A stretch of DNA of 64,000 nt from Diogma glabrata (lineage: Eukaryota > Arthropoda > Insecta > Diptera > Cylindrotomidae). Made by a program: the position numbers and the translations under genes. This document shows, one piece after another, positions 36,861-52,249 of the stretch. How positions within the stretch are numbered: the first letter of the stretch is position 1; each line of letters starts with the position of its first letter. The notes beneath the pieces are model-generated. The model saw only the letters and a program-made list of their open reading frames with translations. It ran no database searches and was not told where the DNA came from. The DNA lies in NCBI GenBank assembly GCA_963693315.1, contig OY856187.1:425678748-425742747 (forward strand). The letters run 5' to 3'.

Positions 36861-38519
36861 GATTACATATCTAGAGTTGTAAATAGCATAATTAGCAATA
36901 GCAAATAATTTTTTATTGGGAACCAAATTGCTGAGTTAGGTATTAATATTAAAGAAACCGTAAACATTTTCAATTGGTTATTGAAAGTAAGTTAATATGT
37001 AAAATATCCAAATGAAATGATGCTGTTATAGTAAGCTGTTCAACAAATTTTTTTTACGGTTTAAATTGCCACAAAAATAATAACTATTCAATTGATATTA
37101 ACTTTACTAAATAATATCTTAACTACGTTTATAATATGCAGAAATCGTTGTGGAATGTGAGTTGATTCAAGACTTTATTGCTTGTTAAAACCGGTAACAG
37201 AAAGCGTAAATGAATCCAAACCCAATTTGCGTTGAAATCGTTTTCCATATAGTTTCACTATTTTTGTGTTTTTGTTTGTAGAAAATGGCTATAGGAAGTT
37301 TATAGTTTCACTAGATATAACGAATAGACTAAAAATTTTACGAATTTGCTCATAAAAATATTAAAACCGAACATCGTTTTAAAAGGAAAAACTACAAAAA
37401 CAACGCCAAGGAAAGCAAACAACTCAAAAAATTTTGTGGAATCATGTAAACCTTTTTGTGGTTCATATGGGTATACTGAAGGATTCATAAATGTTTGGTA
37501 ACTATAAATTCTCCCGAAGGGTTGTAAGCCTATTACTGAACACTTATGCACAGCAAGATCGTGTAATTAAGCTACAATAATATTTTTTAGCTGATGATAA
37601 ATTGTCCAGGAAACAAAAGAACAAGAATTTCTCTATCAAATTGTTGTTTAGTTTAGTTTATAACGTGCATTTAAGTGTAAACAATTTAACCGTTAAAATT
37701 GTTCCTAGTCACGAATTAATGAAAAATCAACCATAACCTAGAAATAAGAATATATTGGTTATAAATTTTGAGTAGACTAGTTTAAAGTTTCAAGTCATCG
37801 AATTTTTACCTACGAATACAAAAATTTGTTCAAGGGATAATAGGAAAAACTGTAAAGTTCATCAAAATAAAATTTATAAATTTTAGCCTACTTAGCATAT
37901 TTCTGTTATAAAATATATGGGATATGTTGTATTAAAGATCGATATGTGCACATTGTTTTACACATCAGCTACATTTATTTCATACTACACACAATTTAAA
38001 AAATGAAAATGAGCCATTTGACAATATTATTGCGTGTTAGAGGAAAGGTAAAGTAGGTATGGGTGTAGAGTGCTTGTTATTTAAATTTAAATTATACAAC
38101 ACCACAAATTAAAAAATATTAACATTTATTTTTCAATTTGTAATGAAAATAGTTGGATGAAATTTTGGGTGAAACACTGTATAATTTCGATTTTACACTT
38201 TTATTCACAATTTGGCGTTTACATGCTAAAATGTTAACTTAATTTTTGTGTTTAAGAAGAAATTATATTAAAAAACGCTTAAGCGATCAATATACGTTGT
38301 CTTACCGGACAAATGAGCTTTGTTTGTTTTTAATCAAACCCGCCAACTCTGAGTTCCTAGTAAATACTGTGTTATTCAAAAATTTTTTACGTTAAAATTA
38401 TAAATTCAAACCTATCTCCAGTTTTTTAAATCAAATTTTCTGTTTTTACATTTTGGTTTTCTGTTAATATACTGTTAATATAATATATTTTATATATAAT
38501 ATATTTAATGAACAGAGTT
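36861..38519. other. No gene recognised
   Basis: AT-rich single-copy-looking sequence. The minus frame at 37300-37551 has no family resemblance. Confidence 0.4.
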
Positions 38520-38700
38520 ATGTTATAGGAATTATAATATTTGTCACAACAACACATAGATAAATTTTACGACATACGTCCTACAACAACGTATGTTCTG
38601 AGGTGTTGATGGACGATTTGTATAAACCCTTGTAGATCAAAGCCAGTCGAAGCAATTGGTTTCGGTAAATCATTCCATTTATACGCTATTCGGACAAAGA
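38520..38700 (-). mobile_element. LINE 3'-end fragment
   Basis: The minus strand reads VRIAYKWNDLPKP, VHQHLRTYVVVG, then the 3' UTR CTATGTGTTGTTGTGACAAA. It is homologous to the tails at 29395 and 60835. Confidence 0.7.
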
Positions 38701-41299
38701 AAACCCACATAGTACAACCAAACCATAAAAAAGATAACATAATGATCATCTCATCATATCGTAATAAAATAAAACATACATAATTTTCCAAGCATGCCAT
38801 ATTCATTGAAAGATTGAAAATTAAGTATTGTTGTTCATGTAATCAAATAACTATTAAATTTGACCTCTCGTCCAACAACTTAACTATGACACAACTACAC
38901 AGTAATCACAATGAAAATGTATCCCTACTTTTGAGAAATACAAAATACAATAAAAATAATAATAATAATAATAAAAAGTTTTTATTTTACTTTATTATTT
39001 AAATGGTCAGTTAAGTAATAATATTCGAGTCCCTATTGAGTTTTACATCATAAATTTTCTTTACAAATGAAAAACAACAAAAACAAAAAGACGGGAAAAA
39101 CATAAAATGACATAAGCTTTCGTTTTTGTCTTTTTAATAAAAAATATTTTTCTTCTTAAATTTTGTTCATCTTCTTGCTGTTCTTATTAAAGAAATGATT
39201 TTATTAGGGTGTTTTAATTAATAAAGTTTAGAAAAATAACAACAAAATATAGTAACTATCTATGATTTACTTTGTGAAGTGCTACGTAATCTTCAAAAAT
39301 TTACAACTAGGACCAATGAAAGTAAGACAATGTTCATAGATTTTTCTACCAATATGTAATACATATATCAAAACATAAATGGCGATCTTAATCAAAATTA
39401 AATCTCAAAATTACCCATAGAAAACAATTTATTATTTTGAATTTAGTACCTTTGCTTGCTCTTAGCCACAAACACTTTAACATTCTAATTTAAAATGAAT
39501 TCGGTTTCGTAATTTGAAAATTCCTTAATTTTAATTTTTCTTTGCCTTTGTTCTATCTAGTTTTTTTTATTGTTTAAAGCCTACGGGAACAATTATATAA
39601 ATACCTTCGCCGATAATATATTTCATAGATAAAAGTAAATAAAATAATTTATTTCCAGAAGAATTTTTTCGTTCCTATTTTGGCTCATCTTCCTAACCTT
39701 TTTTTTCTTTTACGGAGCATTTTATTTTAATATTCATCATAATAAAAATTCAAAAAAGTTTTTTTGTTCCGGAAAGCTTTAGAAGGAAATTAGGTTAATT
39801 TTCGTTTTACGTAAATCTTAAGTAAAAATTTTGTGAATAATTTGAAATTAGTTTTATTTTATTATCTCGAATAATTTGAGTTAAAATTGTTATTTTTTGT
39901 GCTTAATGGACATTTTGATTTATACTTTTGTCGCATAAGTGTGTTTTGAATTTAAATAAGTTTGGAAAAGATACATAATTTAAAGAAGAAATCGATGGAT
40001 TTAATTTTTGTTTTCATATCTCTCTTTGTTATAGAAACACTTCATAAGGCTAGCACTCATGAAATTACAATACAGTGGTGTTTGAACAGAACACCAACTA
40101 AGCATAATAAAACTAACGCTTTCCACAAAACATCAAATCCCGTTAGTTTTAAATATAAACGTTATAAATATCAATTTTTTTTAAAGCTTTTCATGTTAAA
40201 ATTTTTTTTGTTTTTAAATTGATACAAATTTTCACATTTTCTTTTAACATTATTTCTAACAAATTAAGCTTTATGTACATTGAAATAGGATTTTAAGAAA
40301 TACAACAACAAATTCTAATGTTCGTATGTTGTATGTTCGTATGTTGCTTCATTTCATGTATGTGATGTGTGTTGTAATATTATAAAGTTTGTTGTTGTTT
40401 ATTTCCAATATAAGTTTATGTTGCAAAATGTATCAAGAAAGTGATAACAATTTGAAAGAAAAAAAAATTATTTATGTTTTTTATTTAATATTTACTGAAA
40501 ATAACAAAGTAATCAATATACAGAAAATTGGAATACCGAGAAAAAATGGATTTTATTGTTTCAAGTGAGGCAGCAAGTTTAATTATAAGCCCACTGTATG
40601 TATGGTTCTTGTATAAGTAGATTGAATATGTAAATTCCAGACAATCAATTTTCAGATTAAAAAAAAGTTCAAAATTTCCAATTTTCTAAATTAGATACAT
40701 TAAAGGTGTTAAATAAGTTTAAAATTGATTATATATGTTTTTGTTTATACATAAATTAGTGTATGCCCTGTTTTATTGTTATAATTATAGTAACAGATTA
40801 ATTAATTTGGCAAATTTTAAAACTTTAAAATTGCTTAAATTATTTTTAAAATTTAAGGACTACCTAGTCCTTCTATTTGAAAGATCTTTTATTCGAAAAA
40901 AACAATAGAACTTTCAAAAAGGAATTTTTTTTCAAAATCGAATATCAGAACCGGTTCTTATGTTCGCGGTAAGACTGTAGTCCATTGATGAGTAAAACCG
41001 GGATTTTAACAATTAGTGATTATATTTATATAAACAGCGATATCATCCCTTTTTTTATTGATATTTAATAAAAAGATTGATGCTTTTTGCTGGCTATAAA
41101 TAATAATAATTTATTTACTTAACGTAAACTCGGTTTCAAAACATGAAAAAACAGAGTTCAAAATTAAAAAAAAATATATATTGCGACGCTGATGCATAGG
41201 CTGACTTCACCACAGCTCTGGAAACATAGTGTTCTGGATATATAATGAGCTAATATCCATAAAATTTAATTAAAAGCTAACCAATATTATGGACTTCGT
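38701..41299. other. No gene recognised
   Basis: AT-rich. A frame at 39995-40222 starts like a signal peptide (MDLIFVFISLFVIETLHKAS) but has no other support. Confidence 0.4.
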
Positions 41300-43370
41300 A
41301 GTTCTAATAATAAAAATATTAAAGCAGGCAGTAGTATCCCAACAAACATAAATTCTGTTGTACGAGAACAAGTAAAAAAAATTTTATCGGAAGTGACAAA
41401 GCGGAAGTTTAGGATGCATAACTGTTGTAAACCGTACTAAATGTGTATGTACCAAATTTCATCCAACTCGATTATCAGGTACAGAAGTTATTGAGCTTCC
41501 AAAATAACAGATGCTTGGAGGACCCCCTACCACTTTGTTCCTTATCGCTAAAAAAAACTAATCAGTTCCTTGCCATACATATTTGCATCTTTTTGCAAAG
41601 TGTAATAAAAATTACTTAACGAACGAATGTTGTATGCTTCCAACAAACATTGAAACAATAAACAGGTGTTCGGGAGGATCCCACCACTTATCCCAATATT
41701 GTCCAAAAACTAGTCAATTCTTTGTCCATAAAGTTTTTATCTTTTTTCAAAGTGCCATTAAAATTGATTAATGAATGAAATCTGTATGCTCCCAACAAAC
41801 TTTAAAAAAAAAGTGTGAAAAGTCAGCAGTTGTATGGTAGACCCCCCCGCCACTTTGATCAATGTGTCCCAAAAGATGATAATTATCTTCTTACACTAAT
41901 TGAAACCTTTCCATAAGTTTTATCATAATCACTTCATTATTGTAGGCTGTAGTGTGCATAAAGATACTGAAAAAACTGCCAACAATTAAAAAAATTTTTT
42001 TTTTACCGGAAGTAAAAAACCGGAAGTTGGGATGCAGAAATTTTGTAAATCATACTAAATGCTTATGTACAAAGTTTCATCCAATTCGATTATCAGGTAC
42101 AGATGTTATTGAGCTTTAAAAAAAAACAGGTGTATGGGACACCCTCCACCACTTTGTTCACTATCGCTCAAAAACTAATCAGTTCTTTGCCATACATGTT
42201 TGCATTTTTTTCCAAAGTGTCATCAAAATTGGTTCACGAACGAATGCTGTGTGCTCCCAACAAACATTGAAAAAATGCTGACACAGTAAACAGGTGTTCG
42301 GGAGACCCCATACTACTTATCCCAATATTGTCCAAAAACTAATCAGTTCCTTGTCATTTAAGTTTCCATCTTTTTCCAAAGTGTCATTAGAATTGATTAA
42401 TGAATGAAGTCTGTATGCTTAACTTAAAAAACAAAGTGTGAAGTCAGCATTTGTATGCTAGACCCCCCACCACTTTGATCAATGTGTCCCAAAACATGAT
42501 AATTATCTTTTCACACTAACTGGAACCCTATTCCATAAGTTTCATCATAATCACTTCATTATTGTAGGCAGTAGTGTGCATAAAGACACTGAAAAAATTT
42601 CAAAAAAGTACAAAAAAAATTTTTTTACCGGAAGTGAGAAACCGGAAGTTGGGATGCAGAACTATTTTAAACCGTACTACATACTCATGTACCAAGTTTC
42701 ATCCAATTCGCTTATCAGGTACAGAAGTTATAGAGCTTTCAAAAAACAGGTGCTCCAGGGACCCCCCACCACTTTGTTCACTATCGCTCAAAAACTAATC
42801 AGTTCTTTGTCATTCATGTTTGCGTCTTTTTCCAAAGTGTCATCATAATTCATTCACGAATGAATGTTTTATGCTCCCAACAACCATAAAAACTTTGTGG
42901 AAAAAACCACCTGTTGTATGGTGGACCCCCCAACCCTTTATCCAATGTGCTCCAAAAGCTAATAAAATCTTTTTCATGTTATTTAAAAGCTTTTTGCAAC
43001 GTTTCATGAAAATCGATCGGTAATTGTAGGCTACAGTAGGGATAAACACCTGAAAGATAAACTTTTTAACCGGAAGTGACAAACCGGAAGTTGGTATGCA
43101 GAAATATTGGAAACAGTACTACAACCTTATTTACTAAGTTTCAATAAGATCATAGCTCGGGATCAGAAGTTATTCAAGATTTAAACTTAGAGGTGTTCGG
43201 GAGACCCCCCGCCATTTTGTCCAAATTTAAAATGAATCCAGATTTTTAATTTTCAAGTGAACCTGTATCATTTGCCAAAGTTTCATCAAGATCCTATGCA
43301 GAAAACTCACCCACCCACCCACACGTAGACGTACACCAAATTTTTTTCGGCTATTTAGATAGAGGATGGT
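41300..43370. repeat. Tandem array of about 620-bp units, unclassified
   Basis: The key word CGGAAGTGACAAACCGGAAG or a variant occurs at 41388, 42007, 42629 and 43071 (spacings 619, 622, 442). Each unit also has CAAGTTTCATCCAATTCG, CAAAAACTAATCAGTTC and GACCCCCCACCACTTTG. The array ends in a CCCACCCACC stretch and AAATTTTTTTCGGCTATTTA at about 43360. It has only spurious reading frames. Confidence 0.8.
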
Positions 43371-44079
43371 CCAAAACAAAAGAAAAAATAAAATTTGGGG
43401 TATGTAAGATTTTTTTTTTTCACGATAGATTGCATTACTTCACACAATTTAAAATTGTGGTGAAGTAATTATGAAATCTTGGAGCAATTTTTTTATTTAG
43501 CGTATGGTTTTCCTTGTGATTTTTATGTTGTAAATTCGTAAACTGGTTCGCATTCGTGTAAATTGATTTGCATTAAACTTTAGAAACTAGAAACTTTTTA
43601 TTCCCAGAAGTGTATAACTAATCAAGAAAACCCAACGTAAGTCCTTCATATTATCTCAAACTCTATTATTGAAATGGTTCGCAAGGGATGTTAATTTTGT
43701 GTCAATCGATTACACATAGAGAAATAGCCTTTTAAAAATTTAACCACAATTTAATCAAAATGATTTCCCAAGATTAATTAACGTATTCTCTTTTATGTAG
43801 CTAACATGCAGAATATATTTTTATCTATGTTTTTGTTAACATTTAAAAAAAACATCCTATGTAATAATAAATACCTTAGGGATGTGAAAATAAGAAAATT
43901 ATAAACGAGAAGATCCGAATGAGCACCAAAATATAGTATATCATGCTACAAGAGATGAAAATACTGTTTTTCTCGTGAGTGAACATTTGTTGAATGAACT
44001 GAAGGCATAATACTATTTTTCTACGATTGTTAATGTGAACGATATTTTTTCCTTTATCTCCATTTAGGAGCATAGGGCG
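43371..44079. other. No gene; small palindrome and shared motif
   Basis: ATTACTTC/GAAGTAAT arms at about 43432-43473, and TTTAGCGTATGG at 43496-43507. Otherwise AT-rich. Confidence 0.5.
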
Positions 44080-44490
44080 TCTACTAGACTGGACTATCTG
44101 AATCTGTTGGGGGCAATTGCTTTCAGTTCACACCATGTCTTGCCGATTTGTTTTGTTTCAGCTAGCACCGTTTTCTTGGGTGTCATGTCATGGGTGGTCT
44201 TCCAACTCTCCTTTTACCTTGAGGATTCCACTCTAGTTACATCCTTGGTATATCTTACAGCTGATTTCCTCAGTGTATGTCCTATCCATCTCCATTTCCT
44301 TTGTTTTATCTCGGTCTCATTGTCTAACTGCTCTGTCTGCCGTAGAAGTTCCTGGTACTGATGGTGTTCGGCCAGAAGCATTTGATCAGTCTTCTCAGGA
44401 ATTTGTTCACAAACACCTGTAGTTGATTTGTGATCTTTCTTGTATGTTTCCACGTTTCACACCCATACATATGATATGACAATATGAACG
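44080..44490 (-). mobile_element. RTE-like LINE C-terminal fragment
   Basis: The minus strand reads RKWRWIGHTLRKS, then after frameshifts GRPPMT, LAETKQIGKTWCELKAIA and PNRFR. This is the conserved tail of RTE-type ORFs. It is broken by stops. Confidence 0.75.
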
Positions 44491-44736
44491 ATAGTAATTA
44501 TAAATTATTAAATTAGAAAACGACAACATAACATTCAAATTTATGTACTTTTTATCATGGCGTTGATTTGAAAATTTTGTCATATAGTGAAATTTGTTAT
44601 ATGGTGAAAATGATTTTCCGCTGGAGAGAAAATAGTCTCTTTCACAGTGGATTTTCTTATTTATACTATCTTAGGAATTTTTTATTTCTTTTCATTTAAA
44701 TTAAGATAACTAAATGTTTTGTTTTGTGAAGCTTCT

Positions 44737-45473
44737 AGAGATCATTTTGTAAATAATTTCCAGTTTTTGTTTGTATTCGGAGAATGATTTGTTTGATGGC
44801 TTTTTTATTTATTTCTAATTTTAATGTTTGTAAAGAAAATTAAAAAGCAAAGAAAATAAGGAAACGTGGTTGAGTGGATAAAGAGTAAACAGATTTAATT
44901 TGAATTAGTTTCATGTAGATTTTAAAATGGTTTTCTGGTTTTGAATGTTGGCTTTGGGTGTTGAGTGGTCAAACAGTAATACGGAAAATAATCATAAATG
45001 TTGGCTTTACTGTGGGCTAAGTGTACTGTAAATGTGTACTGAACAAGTGAGGTATTACGATGTATGCTACAAGTGAGATATGCTCTGAGTAGAGATTCAC
45101 TACAGAGATCATTTTGTAAATAATTTCCAGTTTTTGTTTGTATTCGGAGAATGATTTGTTTGATGGCTCTTTTATTTATTTCTAATTTTAATGTTTGTAA
45201 AGAAAATTAAAAAGCAAAGAAAATAAGGGAAACGTGGTTGAGTGGATAAAGACTAAACAGATTTAATTTGAATTAGTTTCATGTAGATTTTAAAATAGTT
45301 TTCTGGTTTTGAATGTTGGCTTTGGGTGTTGAGTGGTCAAACAGTAATACGGAAAATAATCATAAATGTTGGTTTTACTGTGGGCTAAGTGTACTCATTT
45401 AGTGTGTACTGAACAAGTGAGGTATTTTTATGTATGCTACAAGTGAGATATGCTCTGAGTAGAGATTCTCTAC
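44737..45473. repeat. 367-bp tandem direct duplication
   Basis: Copies at 44737-45103 and 45104-45473 (both start AGAGATCATTTTGTAAATAA) differ at only a few positions. Non-coding. Confidence 0.9.
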
Positions 45474-45942
45474 AAAGCACTACCAGCAAACGCTCTTAAT
45501 TATGATAATGTTTTTATATATATTTTTTATATCCTTTAACTGCATTTTTATTTTATCACAAAATCACCCTTTTTTAATTTTTAAGTATACCCATTTATGT
45601 ATAAATATTGTCAAAACCCTATCTATATCCATTCAAATTTTAGTTACAATTGTAACAATATATATAAAAAATCAATTGTAATAAAAAAACCCATACAATT
45701 TATTTTTTTGTTTTAATTTAAAAACAGAATCCTTTTGAGAAGCAGAATAAATATCAAACGATTTTCAACAAACATTTCATTAATTTTTTAATATTTTATT
45801 GTTGAAATAATTTTTTGTTAATATTTTATACCTTGAAAACAGAAAATATATTAAATCTCAAACGATTTTATTTTATTGCAGTGATAAGAAATAAAACAGT
45901 TTTAAGGCTGTAACGAATAAAAATGGAAATTACAATAGTAGT
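45474..45942. other. No gene recognised
   Basis: Very AT-rich. Confidence 0.4.
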
Positions 45943-46060
45943 TTAATCAATGAGTGAATAATGAAGTAGTTTATTCTCAAGCAAAAGTTTAAAATTTGAG
46001 CGAGGCACGAGCGAAAATTTTAATTTGCGAGAGAATAAAATTCATTATTCACGAATCGAT
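45943..46060. repeat. Imperfect palindrome with GAGCGAGGCACGAGCG centre
   Basis: GTGAATAATGAA ... TTCATTATTCAC arms, with an extension to TAATC/GATTA. Same style as the palindromes at 9971 and 57704. Confidence 0.75.
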
Positions 46061-47827
46061 TACAATACTTTATTCTCTGACAAAGATTTTAATATAAAAA
46101 AGAATTGTGTATTATAAAAAATAAAAACATTTTCTTCAATTAAAACAATAAATCTTTATTGTTTTAATTGATAAATCAAATTTCTTAATAAAAAAACCCT
46201 GATGATAAAAAACGCCCTTCTCATACAATCAACCAAGTTCAACTAAACGAAATAAGAGAATTACTCAAAATTTGATTTTTGAACAAAACTTATCAAAGCA
46301 ATTGTGATTATAATTTGAAAATAATTTTAATGAAATCAAAACAATTTGACCAATTGGAATCATACCAATTGAATAAAATATTCATTAGGCAATAGGTTAA
46401 GTTCATTAGGCTATAGGTTAGAAAACAATACAATAATACATACTATTATTATCGAAAAAACATACAAATAAAGCTGATATAATTAAATGGAAGAGAATAA
46501 AATTGTTTATTGCTTTTAATTATTCAATTAATTTTAGTTAATTGAATAATTTATTATATTCCCATTTTATGTACTGTTTGGTATGTTTTAAACTTAATTT
46601 TAGCTTCTGAAAGTTATAAGTGTTAAAACAATCGGTAAATTAAGTATAAACTATTGAATATGTCCAACCTCCACAATATATCACCACTAGATACCAACCC
46701 CAAATATGAACTTACTATTTCGTTTGAATATATTTCTATATAGTGAATGTTTCAGGTTAAACAATCATAACAATTTTATTAAAACTTATTACCTCTAGCA
46801 AAGATAAAAATAACACAAAAGATTCACTAATAGAATAAAATCTTATCATTTCATAATAAAATTTATATAAACTTTTTTTATTGCAACCGATACAAAATTT
46901 TATAAAGGCATTTTAAGACATTTTACTGTCTCTTCGCTTTAAAAATAATAAAGCAAAAAAAAACTTAAACATAAATGTGTACGTGAATGTTATGAAAATT
47001 CTAAATAGTTTTTGTGCACGAAATGAATTTTAAAATAATAAGATTGCTTTAAACGAACATGGATTTAAATTTAATTTTATATGTTTGTACGATACGTATG
47101 CTGAAAATACCCCAAAAATTATAAAAGCTAAAGTAAGATATAATAAATTGTACTTACAATCATGAGTATATGTTAAACACGACAAAATAATTTGTATGTT
47201 TTGATATGAGACATTGAATACTTGTTGCTTCTGCCATATATGGACCAGTTTAACCACCGTCTAAATCGTTCTGTTGGCTACTAAATTTCAAAATAGTTGA
47301 GGCACCCTTATATTTTATTAGAATTTAAGAATGTTACCCTTTATTTTTGAATTGGCAAAAAAAAATAAATTCTTCTTATACTTTATAAAACCTGGTCTTT
47401 TGACTTAAAATTTAATGATCGAATCAGTAGTATTAGTACGAAACAAAAGTAGGATTAGTATCAGTAGTAGTAGTAGTACTTTTTGTTCCTTTAGTAGTTA
47501 ATGCTTTTTAACGACAATATAAAGTAAATCAGACCGACTTTCGACTTAGATGGTTCATACTCGTTTGATAAAGTTGTATTTCAATAAAAAATAAAAATGG
47601 TTTTCCAATTAAACAAAGGTTAACTTATATAGTTCTATTCTACTTATATATAGTTCTAAAAATATTCTATAAGTTGATTACTAATACAAAAAGTATCGAT
47701 TAAGTTAGTCTATAAGTAGTCAACCAAGATTTTTGAATTATATTTATACTTTTTTATGAAGTGTTGAACACCGTTAAAAAAAGCACCATGAGATGGGACT
47801 AGCTGTGATTTACCTTTTCGTATCATA

Positions 47828-47831
<4 letters not shown>
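46061..47831. other. No gene recognised
   Basis: Very AT-rich, with a short (AGT)n near 47460-47480. The minus frame at 47030-47257 has no family resemblance. Confidence 0.4.
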
Positions 47832-47910
<79 letters not shown>

Positions 47911-47913
<3 letters not shown>

Positions 47914-49409
47914 TAATCCCTCCGACTACGCGGGTTTTAACTGCGCGATTTCCACTGCGCGAGATGATTTTTCAATACTAATTTTTGCACTGCGCGATTA
48001 AAATTTCACACTGCGCGACGTTTAACATTTTTTTTAAGAATATGTAGGTGAATTTCGTAAAATTAAAATGAAAAAAAAAATTAAATTTCCCACATGGGTC
48101 ATTCTTTTACAAATCGAACAGATTTGAACAAAATCTGACCGACGGATTTGTGATTTGGCTTAAAAAATTTTTACTGGTATGATATCGAAAAATATATACG
48201 TGTTCGAGGATTTTTTTTTGGAAAATAGAGGCGATCTAAATTTCGTGGTTTTTGGTTTGACGACTTATTTTCAAAAATTCATTACTTCGGTTCTATTAAT
48301 GATAGTAAGCTTTTGTTTTATTTTATTTTAAAGTTAAGAGATGGAATTTTAATAAAAAATATAGTCAATAAAAATTATTAGCAAATTCCTATTGTTATAA
48401 ACAAATAAAATGTTAAAATCGATTTTTAGTGATTGCCCTACGTATTCTACGTTCAATTTTCAAGAAAAACGTGTTTTTAACAAAGGGAGAAATTAGTTTT
48501 ACTGTTAAAAATGTATTAATTTATCCAGCGCGGGACAACAAAAATTTATGGAATTTTTATCTTTCGGCGCTCGATAAATTGATTTATTTCTAATGCTACT
48601 CGTACACGAGAGAGCAAAATTGCAGATGTCAGAGAGAAAGTGTCTGACTTATTGCTAAACTGTTTACACATAGGGATTTGATAATAATTTTTGTAGATAA
48701 CAATTTTTTTTTTAAGTTCATCTTTTAGCTTTAAAATAAAACAGACAAAAATGTCTATCATTATCAAAACCGAAGTTATGAATCTTTGAAAATAAGTCTT
48801 CAAGCCAAAAATCACGAAATCCGCGAAATCTAGAACCGCTTCATTTTGCAACCCAACAAAATTCTCGAGCACGTATATCTTTCTTTTCTTGGGAAATGAG
48901 AATTTGGAAATTTTTCTATATAAAAGCCTTAAAATTTCAGCCAAATCAAATATGTGTCGGTCAGAAAGATGTTCGGTTTGTAAAAGAATGACCCATATAT
49001 GTAGCAATTTGCATTACATATTCAGTTTATTTTTAACTGTGTGGCTGGAACGATCAATATAGATCAAATTCAATTTCAAGCCAGTAAAGGTAGAATATTC
49101 TAAACAAATTCAGATTATTGATATAATTTTTGTAAATTTAAGTTGTTTTTTGAAATGTTATTTATGTTAATTTATCTGTTAACTTATGAAGTGTTTTCTT
49201 TTTTAAGAGTTGTTGAAGTAATACATGTTTTTCAGGCTGTATATATTCATTTTGGTTTAATTATAACTTAAAATTAATTTTTTTTTTCAATTTTTTTCAA
49301 AATTTGGAACCGAACCCCTCATTTTCATACAAAATAGGGTTCACATTGCGCGGTTTTGTACTGCGCGCTGTTTTTCTGGAACGGAACTACCGCGCAGTCG
49401 GAGGGATTA

Positions 49410-49412
<3 letters not shown>
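47911..49412. mobile_element. Non-autonomous pogo/Tigger-like element
   Basis: Terminal inverted repeats start CAGTAATCCCTCCGACTACG and end with the near-complement, flanked by TA. CAGT-starting repeats with a TA target are typical of pogo/Tigger elements. Inner terminal sequence repeats CTGCGCGA several times. Total 1,502 bp, no transposase. The family name is inferred from the ends only. Confidence 0.75.
48094..48996. mobile_element. Foldback element nested in the pogo-like element
   Basis: Arms of about 240 bp starting ATGGGTCATTCTTTTACAAA and ending with the complement. Shared inner words include GACTTATTTTCAAA and ATTACTTCGGTT. A minus frame (48546-49007) spans it but looks non-coding. 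Confidence 0.75.
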
Positions 49413-49462
<50 letters not shown>

Positions 49463-49463
<1 letters not shown>

Positions 49464-49825
49464 GAACAGAAATATGAATATTATTGCCATTTATGTTTTT
49501 ATTTTACACAAGTTTTAGATATAAAAAAATACTAGTAGGCCTTACAACAATTTTCTTGCATTTTGGTTATTTTCATTTTAGAGCTGATGTTGAATCACAA
49601 ATGTTTGTAAAGTCAATATGATCTTTTATCTAATGTTACACACTGAATGAAAGGTCAACCGTAATTTTGTGCATGGTTCCTAAAATTGCAATGAATACAT
49701 AAATATATCTTATATATTTAGAAATAAGATTAATAAAAAAAATTTTAAGAAAAATTATATACATATACATACATACTTATATTTATTATCTAAAGAAATT
49801 TAATTTGAATATGATAATATAAAAT
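49463..49825. other. No gene recognised
   Basis: AT-rich spacer between the split microsatellite and the next repeat. Confidence 0.4.
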
Positions 49826-51438
<1,613 letters not shown>

Positions 51439-51982
51439 TGATAAGAGATGTGTTTTGTACAAAAATTTCAATTTAGTTTGAAAAGAAAAGTTGGTTAAAA
51501 AAATAATATTTTTTAAGTTTTTTCTTCTGATATCTTTTCGTTTTCTTCTTGTTTCTTACTGTTCAATAGATTTTCGCACAGTAAATGTGTCCAAAAAAAT
51601 TTAAAATTCAAAATTTTATGTTTTTTTTTAATTAATTTAGTTAAAATTTAAATATTATTTTTTTATCTTGTATATTCTTGTTTGCTTAATCTAAAATAAT
51701 ACTCGTACAAAAGTTTATGTAATTTGTTTTAATTAAACTTGGATATTATTATAATTGAAAGGGCGATATGGCTCCAATAAAGGAGCTAAGCCATAAATAA
51801 AAAAAAAAATATTATAGTTGAAATAGTTCTTTTTAAAAGTTTTTGGTTTAATATTTTGATTAAGGTTATAGTATAACATGATGTGTTAGCGAAAATTGCA
51901 TTCTGCTTTCCAAAATGGATTAAAAATCAAAATGGTTTGTTTGAAGTAGTTTTTTAAATGATTTAAACATGTTTTACTTTGG
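51439..51982. other. No gene recognised
   Basis: AT-rich. Confidence 0.4.
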
Positions 51983-52061
51983 TCTGAAGGACCTAAGTAT
52001 TACATTCTCGAGCCAAAAGTGAAATTTTTACCCCCACTTTTTTTTGCTATTTTTCGACGTT
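51983..52061. mobile_element. Element A, truncated terminal fragment
   Basis: GGTCTGAAGGACCTAAGTAT through CCCCCACTTTTTT and TTTTTCGACG matches the first 80 bases of the copy at 61184. Confidence 0.7.
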
Positions 52062-52069
52062 TTTATTTA

Positions 52070-52160
52070 TTTAGCGTATGGTTTTTTTGTGACACATTAA
52101 AAATTTAACTTAAAAATAGGCAGACTCTTCTATGAAATCTACCTAAAATAAAACATGGAT
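52070..52160. repeat. TTTAGCGTATGG motif plus AGGCAGA hairpin
   Basis: TTTAGCGTATGG at 52070-52081 and the hairpin at 52118-52144, followed by AAAACATGGAT. This is the same pair, in the same order, as in 31164-31395. Confidence 0.7.
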
Positions 52161-52249
52161 ACACATTAAATGAACTTACAATCGATTTGATTGCGCGTCT
52201 TTTAGTAAAAAAGTAAAAAGTAAAATATTTGAACATTGGGCAGTACATT

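Larger units (their letters stand above)
47832..49462. repeat. (TA)n microsatellite split by a transposon
   Basis: Pure TA at 47832-47910 and 49413-49462 on either side of the element at 47911. Confidence 0.93.

Noticed and set aside
39995..40222. Small frame starting like a signal peptide (MDLIFVFISLFV)
   Set aside because: AT-rich DNA often gives hydrophobic N-termini; no conserved domain, no partner exon and no coding bias were seen.
48546..49007. 153-residue minus-strand frame
   Set aside because: It lies within the inverted arm of a foldback element; no transposase motif is present.
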